Positions 38,706-47,377 of a DNA stretch of 64,000 nt are shown one piece after another. Each line of letters opens with the position of its first letter. Positions within the stretch are counted from its first letter, which is position 1. This DNA is from Pseudomonas mendocina. Its GTDB lineage: Bacteria; Pseudomonadota; Gammaproteobacteria; Pseudomonadales; Pseudomonadaceae. Position numbers and translations under genes: made by a program. The notes under the pieces are model-generated. The model saw nothing but the letters and a program-made list of their open reading frames with translations. It did not search any database and was not told the DNA's origin. The stretch is taken from positions 5,084,001-5,148,000 of the forward strand of contig NZ_LR134290.1 in NCBI RefSeq assembly GCF_900636545.1. Reading direction: 5' to 3'.

Positions 38706-39673
38706 TCGGCGAACGCCTCGGGATGCAGCGCGGCGGCCAGGGTTTCGATGGCCGCGGCATTATCCAGGCTCGGCGTGACGGCCAGGTAAGGTAGCACCAC
38801 GAAGCGCCGTTCGCGGATCGCTGTCACCCCCTGCAACGCCGGATGCTGCAACAGGAAGTCGCGCTTCTGTGCGGACGTGCGCTCGCCGTAGTCGACGATC
38901 AGGATCAGCTCCGGGTCCTGCTCGACCACCGACTCCCAACTCACCGTCATCCAGTTGGCCGCCACCGTATCCATCACGTTGCGCCCGCCAGCCGCCTCGA
39001 TGAGTGGCTGCGGCATGCCCAGGCGGCCGGCACTGAAGGGCACATCCTCGCCGCTGTCGTAAACGAATACGCGCGGCCGCGTCGGCGCCTCGCCGAGGCG
39101 CGTGCGTACCGCGCTCACGTGACGCTGCATGCCGTGCACCAGCTCATCGGCGCGCGGCTCGACGGCGAAGATCGCGCCAAGGTTGCGCAGGTCGTTGTAG
39201 ACATCCTCGAGACTGGCGACGCGGCCAGGCTGCACGTGCGCGCAGGACTCGCTCAGCTCGTACACCGGGATACCGAAGCGCGCCAGGCTGGCCGGAGTGA
39301 CCTCGCCGCCGATGCGCATGCCGTAGTTCCAGCCAGCGAAGACGAAATCGGTGCCGGCGTCGAGCAGGTTCTCCAACGACGGATAGCGCGCAGCCAACTC
39401 CGGCAGGTCGCCCAACTGCGCACGCATGTCCGGGTCGAGGGTCTTCCAGCCACTGACACCGGTGTAACCGGCCATGCGCGCCTTCAGGCCCAGGGCCAGG
39501 AGCATGGCGGTCATGTTGACGTCATGACTGACCGCCCGTTGCGGCGGCTGCTCGATGGTTACCTGACGGTCACAACTGGTGACGGTGGCGGCCCAAGCGG
39601 GGTTGGCCGGCAACAGCGCCGCAAGCACGACCGCGGGTAGGAGCGGCTTCAGCCGCGAATGGCAGAGATTCAT
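38702..39673 (-). CDS. btuF: ABC substrate-binding protein, BtuF-like
   Basis: A 323-residue class III periplasmic binding protein with a signal peptide and the pattern AVSHDVNMTAMLLALGL and DLPELAARYPSLENLLDAGTDFVFAG. It should capture cobalamin from BtuB and pass it to BtuCD. The ATG at 39673 overlaps the ATPase stop (TGATG); a TTG one codon upstream is in frame. Unusually, codons 5-12 of the signal peptide (HSRLKPLL) are encoded by a REP palindrome. This and the mature domain leave the reading frame intact. Confidence 0.85.
   Translation of the reverse strand: MNLCHSRLKPLLPAVVLAALLPANPAWAATVTSCDRQVTIEQPPQRAVSHDVNMTAMLLALGLKARMAGYTGVSGWKTLDPDMRAQLGDLPELAARYPSLENLLDAGTDFVFAGWNYGMRIGGEVTPASLARFGIPVYELSESCAHVQPGRVASLEDVYNDLRNLGAIFAVEPRADELVHGMQRHVSAVRTRLGEAPTRPRVFVYDSGEDVPFSAGRLGMPQPLIEAAGGRNVMDTVAANWMTVSWESVVEQDPELILIVDYGERTSAQKRDFLLQHPALQGVTAIRERRFVVLPYLAVTPSLDNAAAIETLAAALHPEAFAE
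39637..39659. repeat. REP palindrome inside the btuF signal-peptide coding sequence
   Basis: GTAGGAGCGGCTTCAGCCGC plus GAA is, in reverse complement, identical over 23 bases to the REP unit at 54401-54423. Here it forms codons 5-12 of the BtuF-like protein. Confidence 0.85.
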
Positions 39674-40440
39674 CAAACGATCCAGGTTATACGCGGGTGC
39701 CCCGCCAGTGGATGGGTATCGACCAGTGCCTGCAGGCCGAACACCTGCTGCAGCAGATCCACGGTCAGCACTTCGGCGGGCGTGCCGATGGCCACCAGAC
39801 GCCCCTGGTCGAGCACACAGAGGCGGTCGCAGAAGGCTGCCGCCAGGTTGAGATCGTGAAAGCTGGCCAGCGTCGCCAGGCCCAGCGCCTTGATCTGGCG
39901 CAGCAGTTCGAGCTGGTAGCGCGGGTCGAGGTGGTTGGTCGGCTCGTCGAGGATCAGCAACTGCGGCTGCTGCACCAGAGCACGGGCGAGCAGGACGCGC
40001 TGCTTCTCGCCGCCGGACAGCCGGGCAAAGGGCTGCTGCGCCAGATCACTCAGGCCGACGCGGGCCAGCGCTTCGTCGACCAGGCGTCGATCCTCGGCAT
40101 CGTCGCCGTCGAACAGGCCCTTGTGCGGCGTGCGGCCCATGGCCGCCAGCTCGTGCACGCGTAGGCCGAAGTCCTGAGGGAATTCCTGCAGCACCACAGC
40201 CACGCGCTGCGCGCTCCAGCGCGGCGGACGCTGCCACAGCGCCTCACCGTCCAGTTCGACACTGCCGGCGCTGGGCCGCTGATAGCGATAGGCGCAGCGC
40301 AGCAGGCTGGTCTTGCCGCTGCCGTTGGGGCCGATCAGCCCCACCAGCTCGCCGTCGCCGACGGCCAGGTCGATGCCATCGAGCAGCGTGCGCTGCCCAT
40401 CCGGTGACCAGCTCAATTGGCGCAGACGAAAACGGTCCAT
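39673..40440 (-). CDS. btuD: ABC transporter ATPase, BtuD-like
   Basis: A 255-residue ATPase of the FecE/BtuD/HmuV type. Walker A GPNGSGKT is near residue 37, the signature LSGGEKQR near 140, Walker B LLILDEPTNHLD near 160 and the H-loop in LASFHDLN near 190. It energises the BtuC-like permease. The ATG overlaps the btuB stop (TGATG at 40440), and its own stop overlaps the btuF start, so the four genes are translationally coupled. Confidence 0.9.
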   Translation of the reverse strand: MDRFRLRQLSWSPDGQRTLLDGIDLAVGDGELVGLIGPNGSGKTSLLRCAYRYQRPSAGSVELDGEALWQRPPRWSAQRVAVVLQEFPQDFGLRVHELAAMGRTPHKGLFDGDDAEDRRLVDEALARVGLSDLAQQPFARLSGGEKQRVLLARALVQQPQLLILDEPTNHLDPRYQLELLRQIKALGLATLASFHDLNLAAAFCDRLCVLDQGRLVAIGTPAEVLTVDLLQQVFGLQALVDTHPLAGHPRITWIV

Positions 40441-42548
40441 CAGAAGCTGTAGTCCGCGGTGACGAAGAACGAGCGCGGCTCACCGAGCAGCCACTGCTGG
40501 CCATCGTGCATCTGGTTACGGGCGTAGGTGCGATCGAACAGGTTGTTCAACTCAAGCCCCAGGCGTACGTCCGGCTGCACCTGCCAACCGAGAGTGGCGT
40601 CGACCACGGTATAGCCCGGCACCTTCACGGTGTTGGCCGTATTGGCGTAACGGGCATCGACATAGCGAGCGCCGATGCCGGCATCCACTCCCCGGCCCAG
40701 ATCCTTGCTCAGCCACAGGTTGGCAGTGCGCCGCGGCACATCGGTCGGTCGATTACCGCTACGATCACCGCCGCCTTCGACGAAGTCATCGTATTCGGCG
40801 CGCACCAACGCGGCGTTGGCCGATACCTGCCAGCCACCGTCGAGCGCCAGCTCCAGGGTCGCCTCCAGACCATCGGACGACTGCTGACCGACCTGCACGG
40901 TCGGCGAGATCGGGGTTTCGCGGCTGAGCAGCTTCTTCTTGACGATGTGGTAGGCCGCCAGCGTCCATTCGCCACGCCCATCCCAGAAGGCCTGCTTGAG
41001 ACCGAACTCGGTCTGCCTGGACTCGGTGAGGTCCATCTGCTGCTGGCCCGGATTGAGCGTGATGAGGTTGTTCACCCCGTCCTCGCTGGTGGAGTACTGG
41101 CCGTACAGCGACAGGTGCGGGGTAACGGCGAAGACCAGGCCGGCACGCCAGTTACCGCCGCTCAGGCTGCGATCGGAGCGAGTGCCGGCACGCAGGTCGT
41201 CACGGTCGATATGGTTCTGGTCGCGACGGATGCCGCTGACCAGTGACCAGCGCTCACTGAGCTGCAGCTGGTTCTCGGCGAACAGGGCGAAGGTCCAGGT
41301 CTCGCTACGCGAATGCGGGCGATAGGCATCGAGGCTCTGGTAGTAGCCCGGCGCCGGGTTCCACGGGTCGATGAGCTCACCACCGCCGACATCGGTGTAA
41401 GGCGAGTTGTTGGCCAGGTTGAAACGGATGCGGTTGAACTCGCCACCGACCAGAGTGCGGCTGGCCAAGCCAAACAGCGAATGGTTGAAAGTGAAGGTCT
41501 GGCGGTCGCCGATCTGTTCCTGGTTGTGCTTGATTTCCAGATGTTCGCGGCGGTTGAGCTGACCCTGAGCGGCGTCCCAGGTGAAGTTCTCGGCGTTACG
41601 CCAGTAGCGACGCGCTTTGAGGTAGTAGAGCTGGTTGCTGGCACTGACCTGATCGGAAAGCGTCCAGTCGCTGGTCAGTCGCGTCCACTGCTCGTGGTAG
41701 GCGATCTCGGCGTTACGCACGTTGTAGTTTTTCTCGCGCAGGCTGTCGCGCAACTTGCCATCGACCAACGGGGTACCGAAATAGCTGCCAGGCTGCAACT
41801 TGCCCTGGTCGTGAGCCAGGGTGAAGGCCAGGTCATCGTTGACCTGCCAGCGCAACGCAGCGCTCAGGCCCAGGTTCTGCGAGTCGTCGCGATCCACCCA
41901 GCCATGGCTGGCCTCACGGTTGAGGTTGAGGCGGTAACTCAGGGTGTCGCTCAGCGAACCGCCGCTATCCAGCGCCTGCTGATTGCGGTCGAACGAGCCG
42001 TAGCCGAAGCGCACGTGGTTTTTGATCTCGCCCTCGAAGGGCTTCTTCGCCAACACGTTGACCACCGCGCCCGTGGCGCCTTCGCCGTACAGCACCGAGG
42101 CCGGGCCACGCAGCACGTCGATACGCTCGACCATCCACGGATCGTGCGGGAACGACACGGTGCCCATGCCGGTGTACATGCGGATGCCATCGAACAACGT
42201 CATCACCGAGGCATGGCCGGTGAAACCGCGCGCCGACAGCGCGGTGCCACCGTTGCCGGGCGCACCGATATCGCTGATACCCGCTGTACGCGTCACCGCA
42301 TCCTGCACGCTGCGGTTGTTGCGTTCACGCACCTCGGCGCCGCTCAGGCTGGTGGTGCTGGCCGGGGTTTGCAGGGCCGAAAGCTCCAGGCGCGAGCCGC
42401 TGCTGGTCGGCGTATGCAGATCGCTCTCGCCCTCGGCGGCCTTGGCATGGATGGTGAGTTCGGGCAGATCGACGGCTTCGTTGGCCATGGCCAGGCCGCT
42501 GAGCAGCAGAGCCAGTGGCCAGGTGCAGTGAAGGACAGGGTTTCGCAC
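40440..42548 (-). CDS. btuB: TonB-dependent receptor, BtuB-like
   Basis: A 702-residue TonB-dependent outer-membrane receptor: signal peptide (VRNPVLHCTWPLALLLSGLAMA), a TonB box-like DLPELTIHAKA, a plug domain with ERIDVLRGPASVLYGEGATGAVVNVLAKKP, and a barrel ending YDSF-like in aromatic YSF. The GTG at 42548 follows GGAAG at good spacing and begins the signal peptide. Upstream are a Zur box (42597-42609) and a cobalamin riboswitch (about 42828-42988), and downstream a coupled B12-type ABC transporter. Cobalamin uptake is the best call; a metallophore receptor is the alternative because of the Zur box. Confidence 0.82.
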   Translation of the reverse strand: MRNPVLHCTWPLALLLSGLAMANEAVDLPELTIHAKAAEGESDLHTPTSSGSRLELSALQTPASTTSLSGAEVRERNNRSVQDAVTRTAGISDIGAPGNGGTALSARGFTGHASVMTLFDGIRMYTGMGTVSFPHDPWMVERIDVLRGPASVLYGEGATGAVVNVLAKKPFEGEIKNHVRFGYGSFDRNQQALDSGGSLSDTLSYRLNLNREASHGWVDRDDSQNLGLSAALRWQVNDDLAFTLAHDQGKLQPGSYFGTPLVDGKLRDSLREKNYNVRNAEIAYHEQWTRLTSDWTLSDQVSASNQLYYLKARRYWRNAENFTWDAAQGQLNRREHLEIKHNQEQIGDRQTFTFNHSLFGLASRTLVGGEFNRIRFNLANNSPYTDVGGGELIDPWNPAPGYYQSLDAYRPHSRSETWTFALFAENQLQLSERWSLVSGIRRDQNHIDRDDLRAGTRSDRSLSGGNWRAGLVFAVTPHLSLYGQYSTSEDGVNNLITLNPGQQQMDLTESRQTEFGLKQAFWDGRGEWTLAAYHIVKKKLLSRETPISPTVQVGQQSSDGLEATLELALDGGWQVSANAALVRAEYDDFVEGGGDRSGNRPTDVPRRTANLWLSKDLGRGVDAGIGARYVDARYANTANTVKVPGYTVVDATLGWQVQPDVRLGLELNNLFDRTYARNQMHDGQQWLLGEPRSFFVTADYSF

Positions 42549-42596
42549 GGCAGAACTTCCGTTGTTGCGCGGAGAATCAAGGGATGAAATTCTAGT

Positions 42597-42609
42597 GTTA
42601 TAACATAAC
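42597..42609. promoter_or_regulatory. Zur box upstream of btuB
   Basis: GTTATAACATAAC, the same 13-mer as at 4009-4021, within a shared 17-mer (42596-42612). It lies 49 bases upstream of the GTG start and about 220 bases downstream of the riboswitch aptamer. It marks a probable zinc-controlled promoter between aptamer and gene. Confidence 0.75.
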
Positions 42610-42827
42610 ATTACCGATCTTCGCAGCCTGGAAAGCAGCCGAACGGGGCCGACGGCCGAGCCGGTCGGAAAAGATTGAATGAAGCGGAAATGGCGCGCCA
42701 TAAGTGTTCCATCGTCGGGAAAAGGCACGGCAATCCGATGGAAATGCGCAACAGCAGACAGGGCATGATTGCCCGACTGGAGTCAACGCCCGCCCACCGC
42801 GGGTTGCCAGACAAAAACGACTCCGGG

Positions 42828-42988
42828 CCGGTCTCCGGGCTTGCGAGGGTCATGAACGCATCGCCTTCCCATGCGCGTGGCGCACAGTGGCGTATTGATG
42901 CGGTCGCTCGCTTACCGTTGCGGGGGCAGCGTCGGACTTCAACCGACTTCCCGTTTCACCTCACGCGCGGCGGCGTGAGACACCTGAA
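42828..42988 (-). ncRNA. Cobalamin riboswitch upstream of btuB
   Basis: Read on the minus strand, the segment contains in order the conserved elements of the B12 aptamer: AGGTG, AAACGGGAA, GAAGTCCGACGC, the B12-box core GCTGCCCCCGCAACGGTAA, GCCACTG, GGGAAGGCGATG and GCAAGCCCGGAGACCGGCC. It sits about 280 bases upstream of the btuB start on the same strand and should reduce expression when cobalamin is plentiful. The exact ends and the expression platform (possibly CCCGCGGTGGGCGGG near 42789-42803) are uncertain. Confidence 0.9.
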
Positions 42989-43140
42989 GCGGGGCGGATA
43001 TGACCACCCATGCGGAGGGTAGTCAAGGCGAGCTTCGCCCATCGCGGCTTCAGCCACGAAAGAAACAGCCCCGAGAACCCAAGGCTTCACGGACGAGCCC
43101 CCCGCAAGACAACTGCGCCAGCGCGGCGAGAGCTGGCCTC

Positions 43141-43165
43141 CTGTGGGAGCGGACTTGTCCGCGAT
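43141..43165. repeat. REP-type palindrome
   Basis: CTGTGGGAGCGGACTTGTCC plus GCGAT, a Pseudomonas REP unit between the [2Fe-2S] gene end and the btuB riboswitch. Confidence 0.65.
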
Positions 43166-43267
43166 ACGCTCTGGTTCGCAAGCAGCATCCGCGGCTGCCT
43201 GATCAGGTGATGTCGCGATCACCCACAGCAATCACGGGCGCTGTACTTAACTGAACGTGCACCAACC

Positions 43268-43960
43268 TTAACCCTGCTCGTCGATACGCAGTTCCGGCAA
43301 CGCCCTGCCCGCCACCAGGCGCTCATCGACCAGGCGGATCACCGCCGCTTCATCCCTGATGCCATACCACTCGCCCTGTGGATAAAGGCTTGCGGTCGGC
43401 CCCAGGTCACAGGGGAACTGGCACTGGCTGCGGGTGATATGCACACCGCCTTCGCACTCCAGTCTGCCCGCTGCCTTGAGCCGCTGACGCAGGGTTTTCC
43501 ACAGGCCCAGCGCGCCCTTGCGCGTACAGCGCGGGCCGTTGCACAGCAGCAGACGCTGCGCATGCGGCGGAATCTGCGACCAGGCATGATGCGCCGGCAC
43601 GGGCGGCACGTCTCTGCAGGGAATATGCGCGTCACGCTGCTCCAGCAACACGCCCAGGCCATCGAGCCAGGTGTCTTCCAGCGCCGTGCAGACCACGAAC
43701 ACATCTGCCCCATCACCGCGCCCGGCAATGCATTCACGCAGCCAGTCGCGGTGCGCGACGTCAGCGCGTGGCTCCAGATCGACCACCAACAATGGTCGCG
43801 GCGCCTCATCGATGGCCTGCCAGAAACCCTCCTGCTCGCTGTCATGCAGATGCGCGTCACCCAACAGCGCTTCGACGCGCTGCTGCAAACGCTCGGCCGA
43901 GGCACCACAACCAAGGCCGGGGCCGATGAACAGGATGCGGGCGTAGGGTGTTTGGCTCAT
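43268..43960 (-). CDS. [2Fe-2S] thioredoxin-like ferredoxin protein
   Basis: A 230-residue protein of two parts. The N-terminal half (about 1-140) has a CbiX/CobE-like opening (RILFIGPGLGCG) and a possible phosphatase-like or chelatase-like fold. The C-terminal part carries LLLCNGPRCTRKGALGLWK and SQCQFPCDLGP, the cysteine pattern of thioredoxin-like [2Fe-2S] ferredoxins. Such ferredoxins are often encoded with cobalamin genes and may serve cobalt reduction or insertion. It lies upstream of the btuB riboswitch on the same strand, 280 bases away. The ATG at 43960 follows GGAGA. Exact function is not established. Confidence 0.75.
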   Translation of the reverse strand: MSQTPYARILFIGPGLGCGASAERLQQRVEALLGDAHLHDSEQEGFWQAIDEAPRPLLVVDLEPRADVAHRDWLRECIAGRGDGADVFVVCTALEDTWLDGLGVLLEQRDAHIPCRDVPPVPAHHAWSQIPPHAQRLLLCNGPRCTRKGALGLWKTLRQRLKAAGRLECEGGVHITRSQCQFPCDLGPTASLYPQGEWYGIRDEAAVIRLVDERLVAGRALPELRIDEQG

Positions 43961-44048
43961 GACGGTCTCCAGAACGGGCCGGCAGTCTAGCCGCTTCGGC
44001 GCAATGGCCGTACCCCGGCTTGTTCACTCAGTACCGCTGGGACGCTAT

Positions 44049-44061
44049 CCGGTCTGACCGG
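44049..44061. promoter_or_regulatory. Candidate GntR/FCD operator, distal
   Basis: CCGGTCTGACCGG, a palindrome-like site related to the TGGTNNNACCA pattern used by FCD-type GntR regulators. It is repeated in reverse orientation at 44278-44290, 230 bases downstream, upstream of the dctA-like gene. Confidence 0.5.
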
Positions 44062-44277
44062 TGGCTCAAACAATTGCGGCTCATTTTCACGGAATAATCC
44101 CCGCATCGCGCTGCCCCAGCGACAGCATCCTGCGTGGACGAAAACGGCCTGACCAGCGGTCAATTCGCTGCATGCAGGCGGTCTGCTTCAGGCGTTTCAA
44201 CGTGCCTAATCACCACTCGGCCTACGTGATGCGCCAAACGGGGGCTTGTCGGTTGGAAAAATTGCGCTTAGCCTGAA

Positions 44278-44290
44278 CTGGTCAGACCGG
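44278..44290. promoter_or_regulatory. Candidate GntR/FCD operator over the dctA-like promoter
   Basis: CTGGTCAGACCGG lies directly upstream of TAATAC (44291-44296), a possible -10 box. A repressor bound here would block the promoter of the transporter, whose cognate FCD regulator is encoded downstream. Confidence 0.55.
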
Positions 44291-44370
44291 TAATACCATA
44301 AAAACAATCTGGCGTTCGCTTCTGGGCCTCCGTGAGGGCATGGATGACGCGCCGAACGGAGACCTCGACG

Positions 44371-45702
44371 ATGCTCAAACTGCTCCCCCGCTCGCTCTTC
44401 CTGCAAGTCGTGATAGGCCTGTTGCTCGGCGTGTTGTGCGGCCTCAGCCTGCCCGAACTTTCCATCCAGCTGAAACCCCTTGGCGATGGCTTCATCAAGC
44501 TGATCAAGATGCTGATTGCGCTGATCGTCTTCTGCGTGGTGGTCAGCGGCATTTCCGGTGCCGGTGACCTGAAGAAAGTCGGTCGCATCGGCCTGAAATC
44601 GGTGATCTATTTCGAGGTGCTGACCACCTTCGCCCTGATCCTCGGCCTCGTGGTGGCCTACGGTTTGGGCCTGGGCTCGGGCGCCAACCTCCACCTCAAC
44701 GAGTTGTCGACCAGCGATGCCGCGCTCTATGCCAGCCGCACCCAGGAGCTGCACGGCCCGGCGACCTTCATCATGGACTTGATCCCCACCTCGGTGCTGG
44801 GGGCATTCGCCGACAACAACATTCTCCAGGTGCTGCTGTTCGCCGTGCTGTTCGGTAGTGCGCTGAACCTGGTCGGCGAGCAGGCTAGCGGCGTGGCCAA
44901 GCTGATCAACGAGTTCAGCCACGTGATCTTCCGCATCATGGGCATGATCGTGCGCCTGGCACCAATCGGCGTGTTCGGCGCCGTCGCCTTCACCACCAGC
45001 AAGTACGGCCTCGACTCGCTCAGCCATCTCGGCGCCCTGGTGGCGGTGTTCTACGTCACCTGCTTCCTGTTCGTACTGATCGTCCTCGGCGGCGTCCTGC
45101 GCCTGTCGGGCGTGCCTCTACTGCCCTTCCTGCGCTACTTCCGCGAGGAACTAACCATCGTCATGGGCACCGCCTCGTCCGACGCCGTGTTGCCGCAGAT
45201 CATGCGCAAGCTCGAGCACATGGGCGTGCGCAGCTCCACCGTCGGCCTGGTGATTCCCACCGGCTACTCGTTCAACCTCGATGGCTTCTCCATCTACCTG
45301 ACCCTGGCGGTGGTGTTCATCGCCCATGCCACCGGCACCGACCTGGCGATGAGCGACCTGATCACCATCCTGCTGGTCTCGCTGATCACTTCCAAGGGTG
45401 CCCACGGCATTCCCGGCTCGGCGCTGGTCATCCTCGCCGCGACCCTTACCGCGGTGCCGGCGATTCCCGCTGCAGGCCTGGTACTGGTGCTGGCGGTCGA
45501 CTGGTTCATGGGAATCGGCCGCGCGCTGACCAACCTGATCGGCAACTGCACCGCCACCGTGGCCATTGCCCGCTGGGACAACGACATCGACATGCAGCGC
45601 GCCCACGCGGTGCTCGACGGCAAGCTGAGCGCCCCTGGGCCGAGCCAGGAATCCAGCCCGATGCGGGTGGCGGTGGGCCAGGAAAGCGAGGCGCGCAGCT
45701 GA
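44371..45702 (+). CDS. DctA-type C4-dicarboxylate symporter
   Basis: A 443-residue dicarboxylate/amino acid:cation symporter with about eight helices and re-entrant hairpins. Family motifs present are SSDAVLPQIMRKLEHMGV, PTGYSFNLDGFSIYLT and NLIGNCTATVAIARWDND, which favour DctA-like C4-dicarboxylate transport over glutamate. The ATG at 44371 follows GGAGA; a GTG 13 codons upstream is unlikely. The gene is followed by a FadR/GntR regulator and preceded by two palindromes. It is probably one of several DctA paralogs, so no symbol is given. Confidence 0.9.
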   Translation: MLKLLPRSLFLQVVIGLLLGVLCGLSLPELSIQLKPLGDGFIKLIKMLIALIVFCVVVSGISGAGDLKKVGRIGLKSVIYFEVLTTFALILGLVVAYGLGLGSGANLHLNELSTSDAALYASRTQELHGPATFIMDLIPTSVLGAFADNNILQVLLFAVLFGSALNLVGEQASGVAKLINEFSHVIFRIMGMIVRLAPIGVFGAVAFTTSKYGLDSLSHLGALVAVFYVTCFLFVLIVLGGVLRLSGVPLLPFLRYFREELTIVMGTASSDAVLPQIMRKLEHMGVRSSTVGLVIPTGYSFNLDGFSIYLTLAVVFIAHATGTDLAMSDLITILLVSLITSKGAHGIPGSALVILAATLTAVPAIPAAGLVLVLAVDWFMGIGRALTNLIGNCTATVAIARWDNDIDMQRAHAVLDGKLSAPGPSQESSPMRVAVGQESEARS

Positions 45703-45818
45703 TGACAACCCGGGCCTGGTCTGCTCTCATCGCCAAGCCGCAAAGCGTGGCCGGCGCTGAGCGTGACTATGCCCGGGCGTGCGCTGGCACTCATCGTTTC
45801 GCGGTTTAGGGAGGCCCC

Positions 45819-46508
45819 ATGTTTTCGTCATCCAAGCTGGTCGATGCGGTAGTCCGCAAGTTGCTCGCCCCCATCGAGCAGGGCCTGTGGCCGGCCGGCC
45901 AGATGCTGCCGGGTCAGCGCGAACTGGCCGAGCAGATGGAGGTCAGCCGCCCCAGCCTGCGCGAGGCGATCACCATCCTGGAAACCCTGGGCGTGGTGCG
46001 CTCGCTGCCCGGCAAGGGCGTCATGGTGCTGGAGCGCCAGGGCGCCGCGCTGCCCGAAGTGCAGGCGCCGCCCAGCGCGACCACCGCTGACGTGCTGGAG
46101 CTGCGCTACGCGCTGGAGCCCTTCATCGTCGGCCTAGTCGCCCAGTCGCTCGACGGCGCCGAATTGAGCCAGTTGCGCCTGTTGTTGCTGGACATGCGCG
46201 AGGCGGTCGAGGACGGCGACATGCGCGCCCTTGCCAGCGCCTACACCAGCTTCCACCGCAAGCTGGTGGCACTCAGCTCCAACCCGATCTTCCTCAGCGT
46301 GGCCAAGCAGATTGGCGGAGCCCTGGAACAGAGCGACCAGTTGATCCGGCACAACCCGGACTACGCCGAGGACATCCTCCAGGAGCACGAAGCAATCCTG
46401 CGCGCCATCCGCCGCCAGGACAGCGAGCAAGCCAGCCAGGCGATGCGTCAGCACATTCTCAACGAAGGCACCCGCCTGAACATCAATCTCCGCGTACCGC
46501 AGGCGTGA
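45819..46508 (+). CDS. FCD-type GntR transcriptional regulator
   Basis: A 229-residue GntR-family protein: winged helix-turn-helix (about 5-75) with PGQRELAEQMEVSRPSLREAI and the wing GVVRSLPGKGVMVL, then an all-helical FCD effector domain (about 85-225) with ELRYALEP and FHRKLVALS patterns. This fits PdhR/LldR/FadR regulators of organic acid use. It follows the dctA-like gene on the same strand by 116 bases and most likely represses it through the GGTCAGACC sites. The ligand is unknown. Confidence 0.88.
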   Translation: MFSSSKLVDAVVRKLLAPIEQGLWPAGQMLPGQRELAEQMEVSRPSLREAITILETLGVVRSLPGKGVMVLERQGAALPEVQAPPSATTADVLELRYALEPFIVGLVAQSLDGAELSQLRLLLLDMREAVEDGDMRALASAYTSFHRKLVALSSNPIFLSVAKQIGGALEQSDQLIRHNPDYAEDILQEHEAILRAIRRQDSEQASQAMRQHILNEGTRLNINLRVPQA

Positions 46509-46593
46509 GTCGCGCGCCATCTGGCCTGCCTGGCAGAGGCCGGCCGATACCTCGAAGCGGCCTGCAGTTCGGAACCCATCGACAGGTGTGATC

Positions 46594-47307
46594 ATGAATC
46601 TTGCCGATCAGCCAGCCCGCCGCGTCGGCGGCGGCAAACCCACCAGCCATTTCATCTACCAGAGCATCTACGCGGCGATCCTCGATCGTCGTCTGACACC
46701 CACCGCCAAGCTGGACAAGAACACCCTCGGGCGCATCTTCGGCGTCAGCGGCTGGACGGTACAGCGCGCCCTCACCCGGCTGGCCGAAGAAGGCGCGGTA
46801 ACCCTGGAGCCGAGGCAGATCGCCCAGATCACCAGGCCCAGTGAGCAGCAGGCCCGCCAGGTGCTGGAAGCGCGCCTTCTGGTCGAAACGGAGGTCATCC
46901 GCCTGCTCGGCACGCGTCCGGCGCAGACGCGCCTGAGCGAACTGCACGCTCTGGTGGAGCACCAGCGGGCCTGCCTGGCCGATGGTGATGGCGCGGGCCT
47001 GATCGAGCAGGCCGGGCAATTTCACCTGAAACTGGCGGAACTGGCCGGCAACACGCTGCTGCTGGAGTTTCTCCGCGGCCTGCTGTCGCGCGCCTCGCTG
47101 AATATCGCCCTGAGCAGGGGCGCGGTCTATTCGGCGCAAACCTGCGAAGAACATCTGGCGCTGATCACGACGCTGGAAGCCGGCGATACTGCCCACGCGA
47201 CCCAACTGCTGATCGACCATCTGCATGGTGTGTTCGACAGGATGTGCTTCGCCCCCACGCCGACGGCTGACCTGCACGCCGCCTTCAAGGTCAGGCGCAC
47301 GGCCTGA
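46594..47307 (+). CDS. Second GntR-family regulator
   Basis: A 237-residue GntR/FCD-type protein with a helix-turn-helix around residues 45-70 (LGRIFGVSGWTVQRALTRLAEEGAV) and a helical FCD domain with FHLKLAELAGN and a C-terminal IDHLHGVF. The wing (LEPRQIAQITRPS) differs from usual GntR proteins. The ATG at 46594 follows AGGTG; a GTG two codons upstream is also in frame. It follows the first GntR gene by 85 bases, so the pair may be co-transcribed and control different promoters of the dicarboxylate locus. Confidence 0.82.
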   Translation: MNLADQPARRVGGGKPTSHFIYQSIYAAILDRRLTPTAKLDKNTLGRIFGVSGWTVQRALTRLAEEGAVTLEPRQIAQITRPSEQQARQVLEARLLVETEVIRLLGTRPAQTRLSELHALVEHQRACLADGDGAGLIEQAGQFHLKLAELAGNTLLLEFLRGLLSRASLNIALSRGAVYSAQTCEEHLALITTLEAGDTAHATQLLIDHLHGVFDRMCFAPTPTADLHAAFKVRRTA

Positions 47308-47377
47308 TCAAGCTTCGCGGCGCCCCACTTCTCGCAGACAGTGGTAAATCAGCCACGCCCAGCAGCGGCAGCCTTTA

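Noticed and set aside
42611..42853. 80-codon minus-strand frame between riboswitch and btuB
   Set aside because: It begins inside the riboswitch aptamer, shows no family and has no plausible ribosome binding site; the region is better explained as btuB leader.
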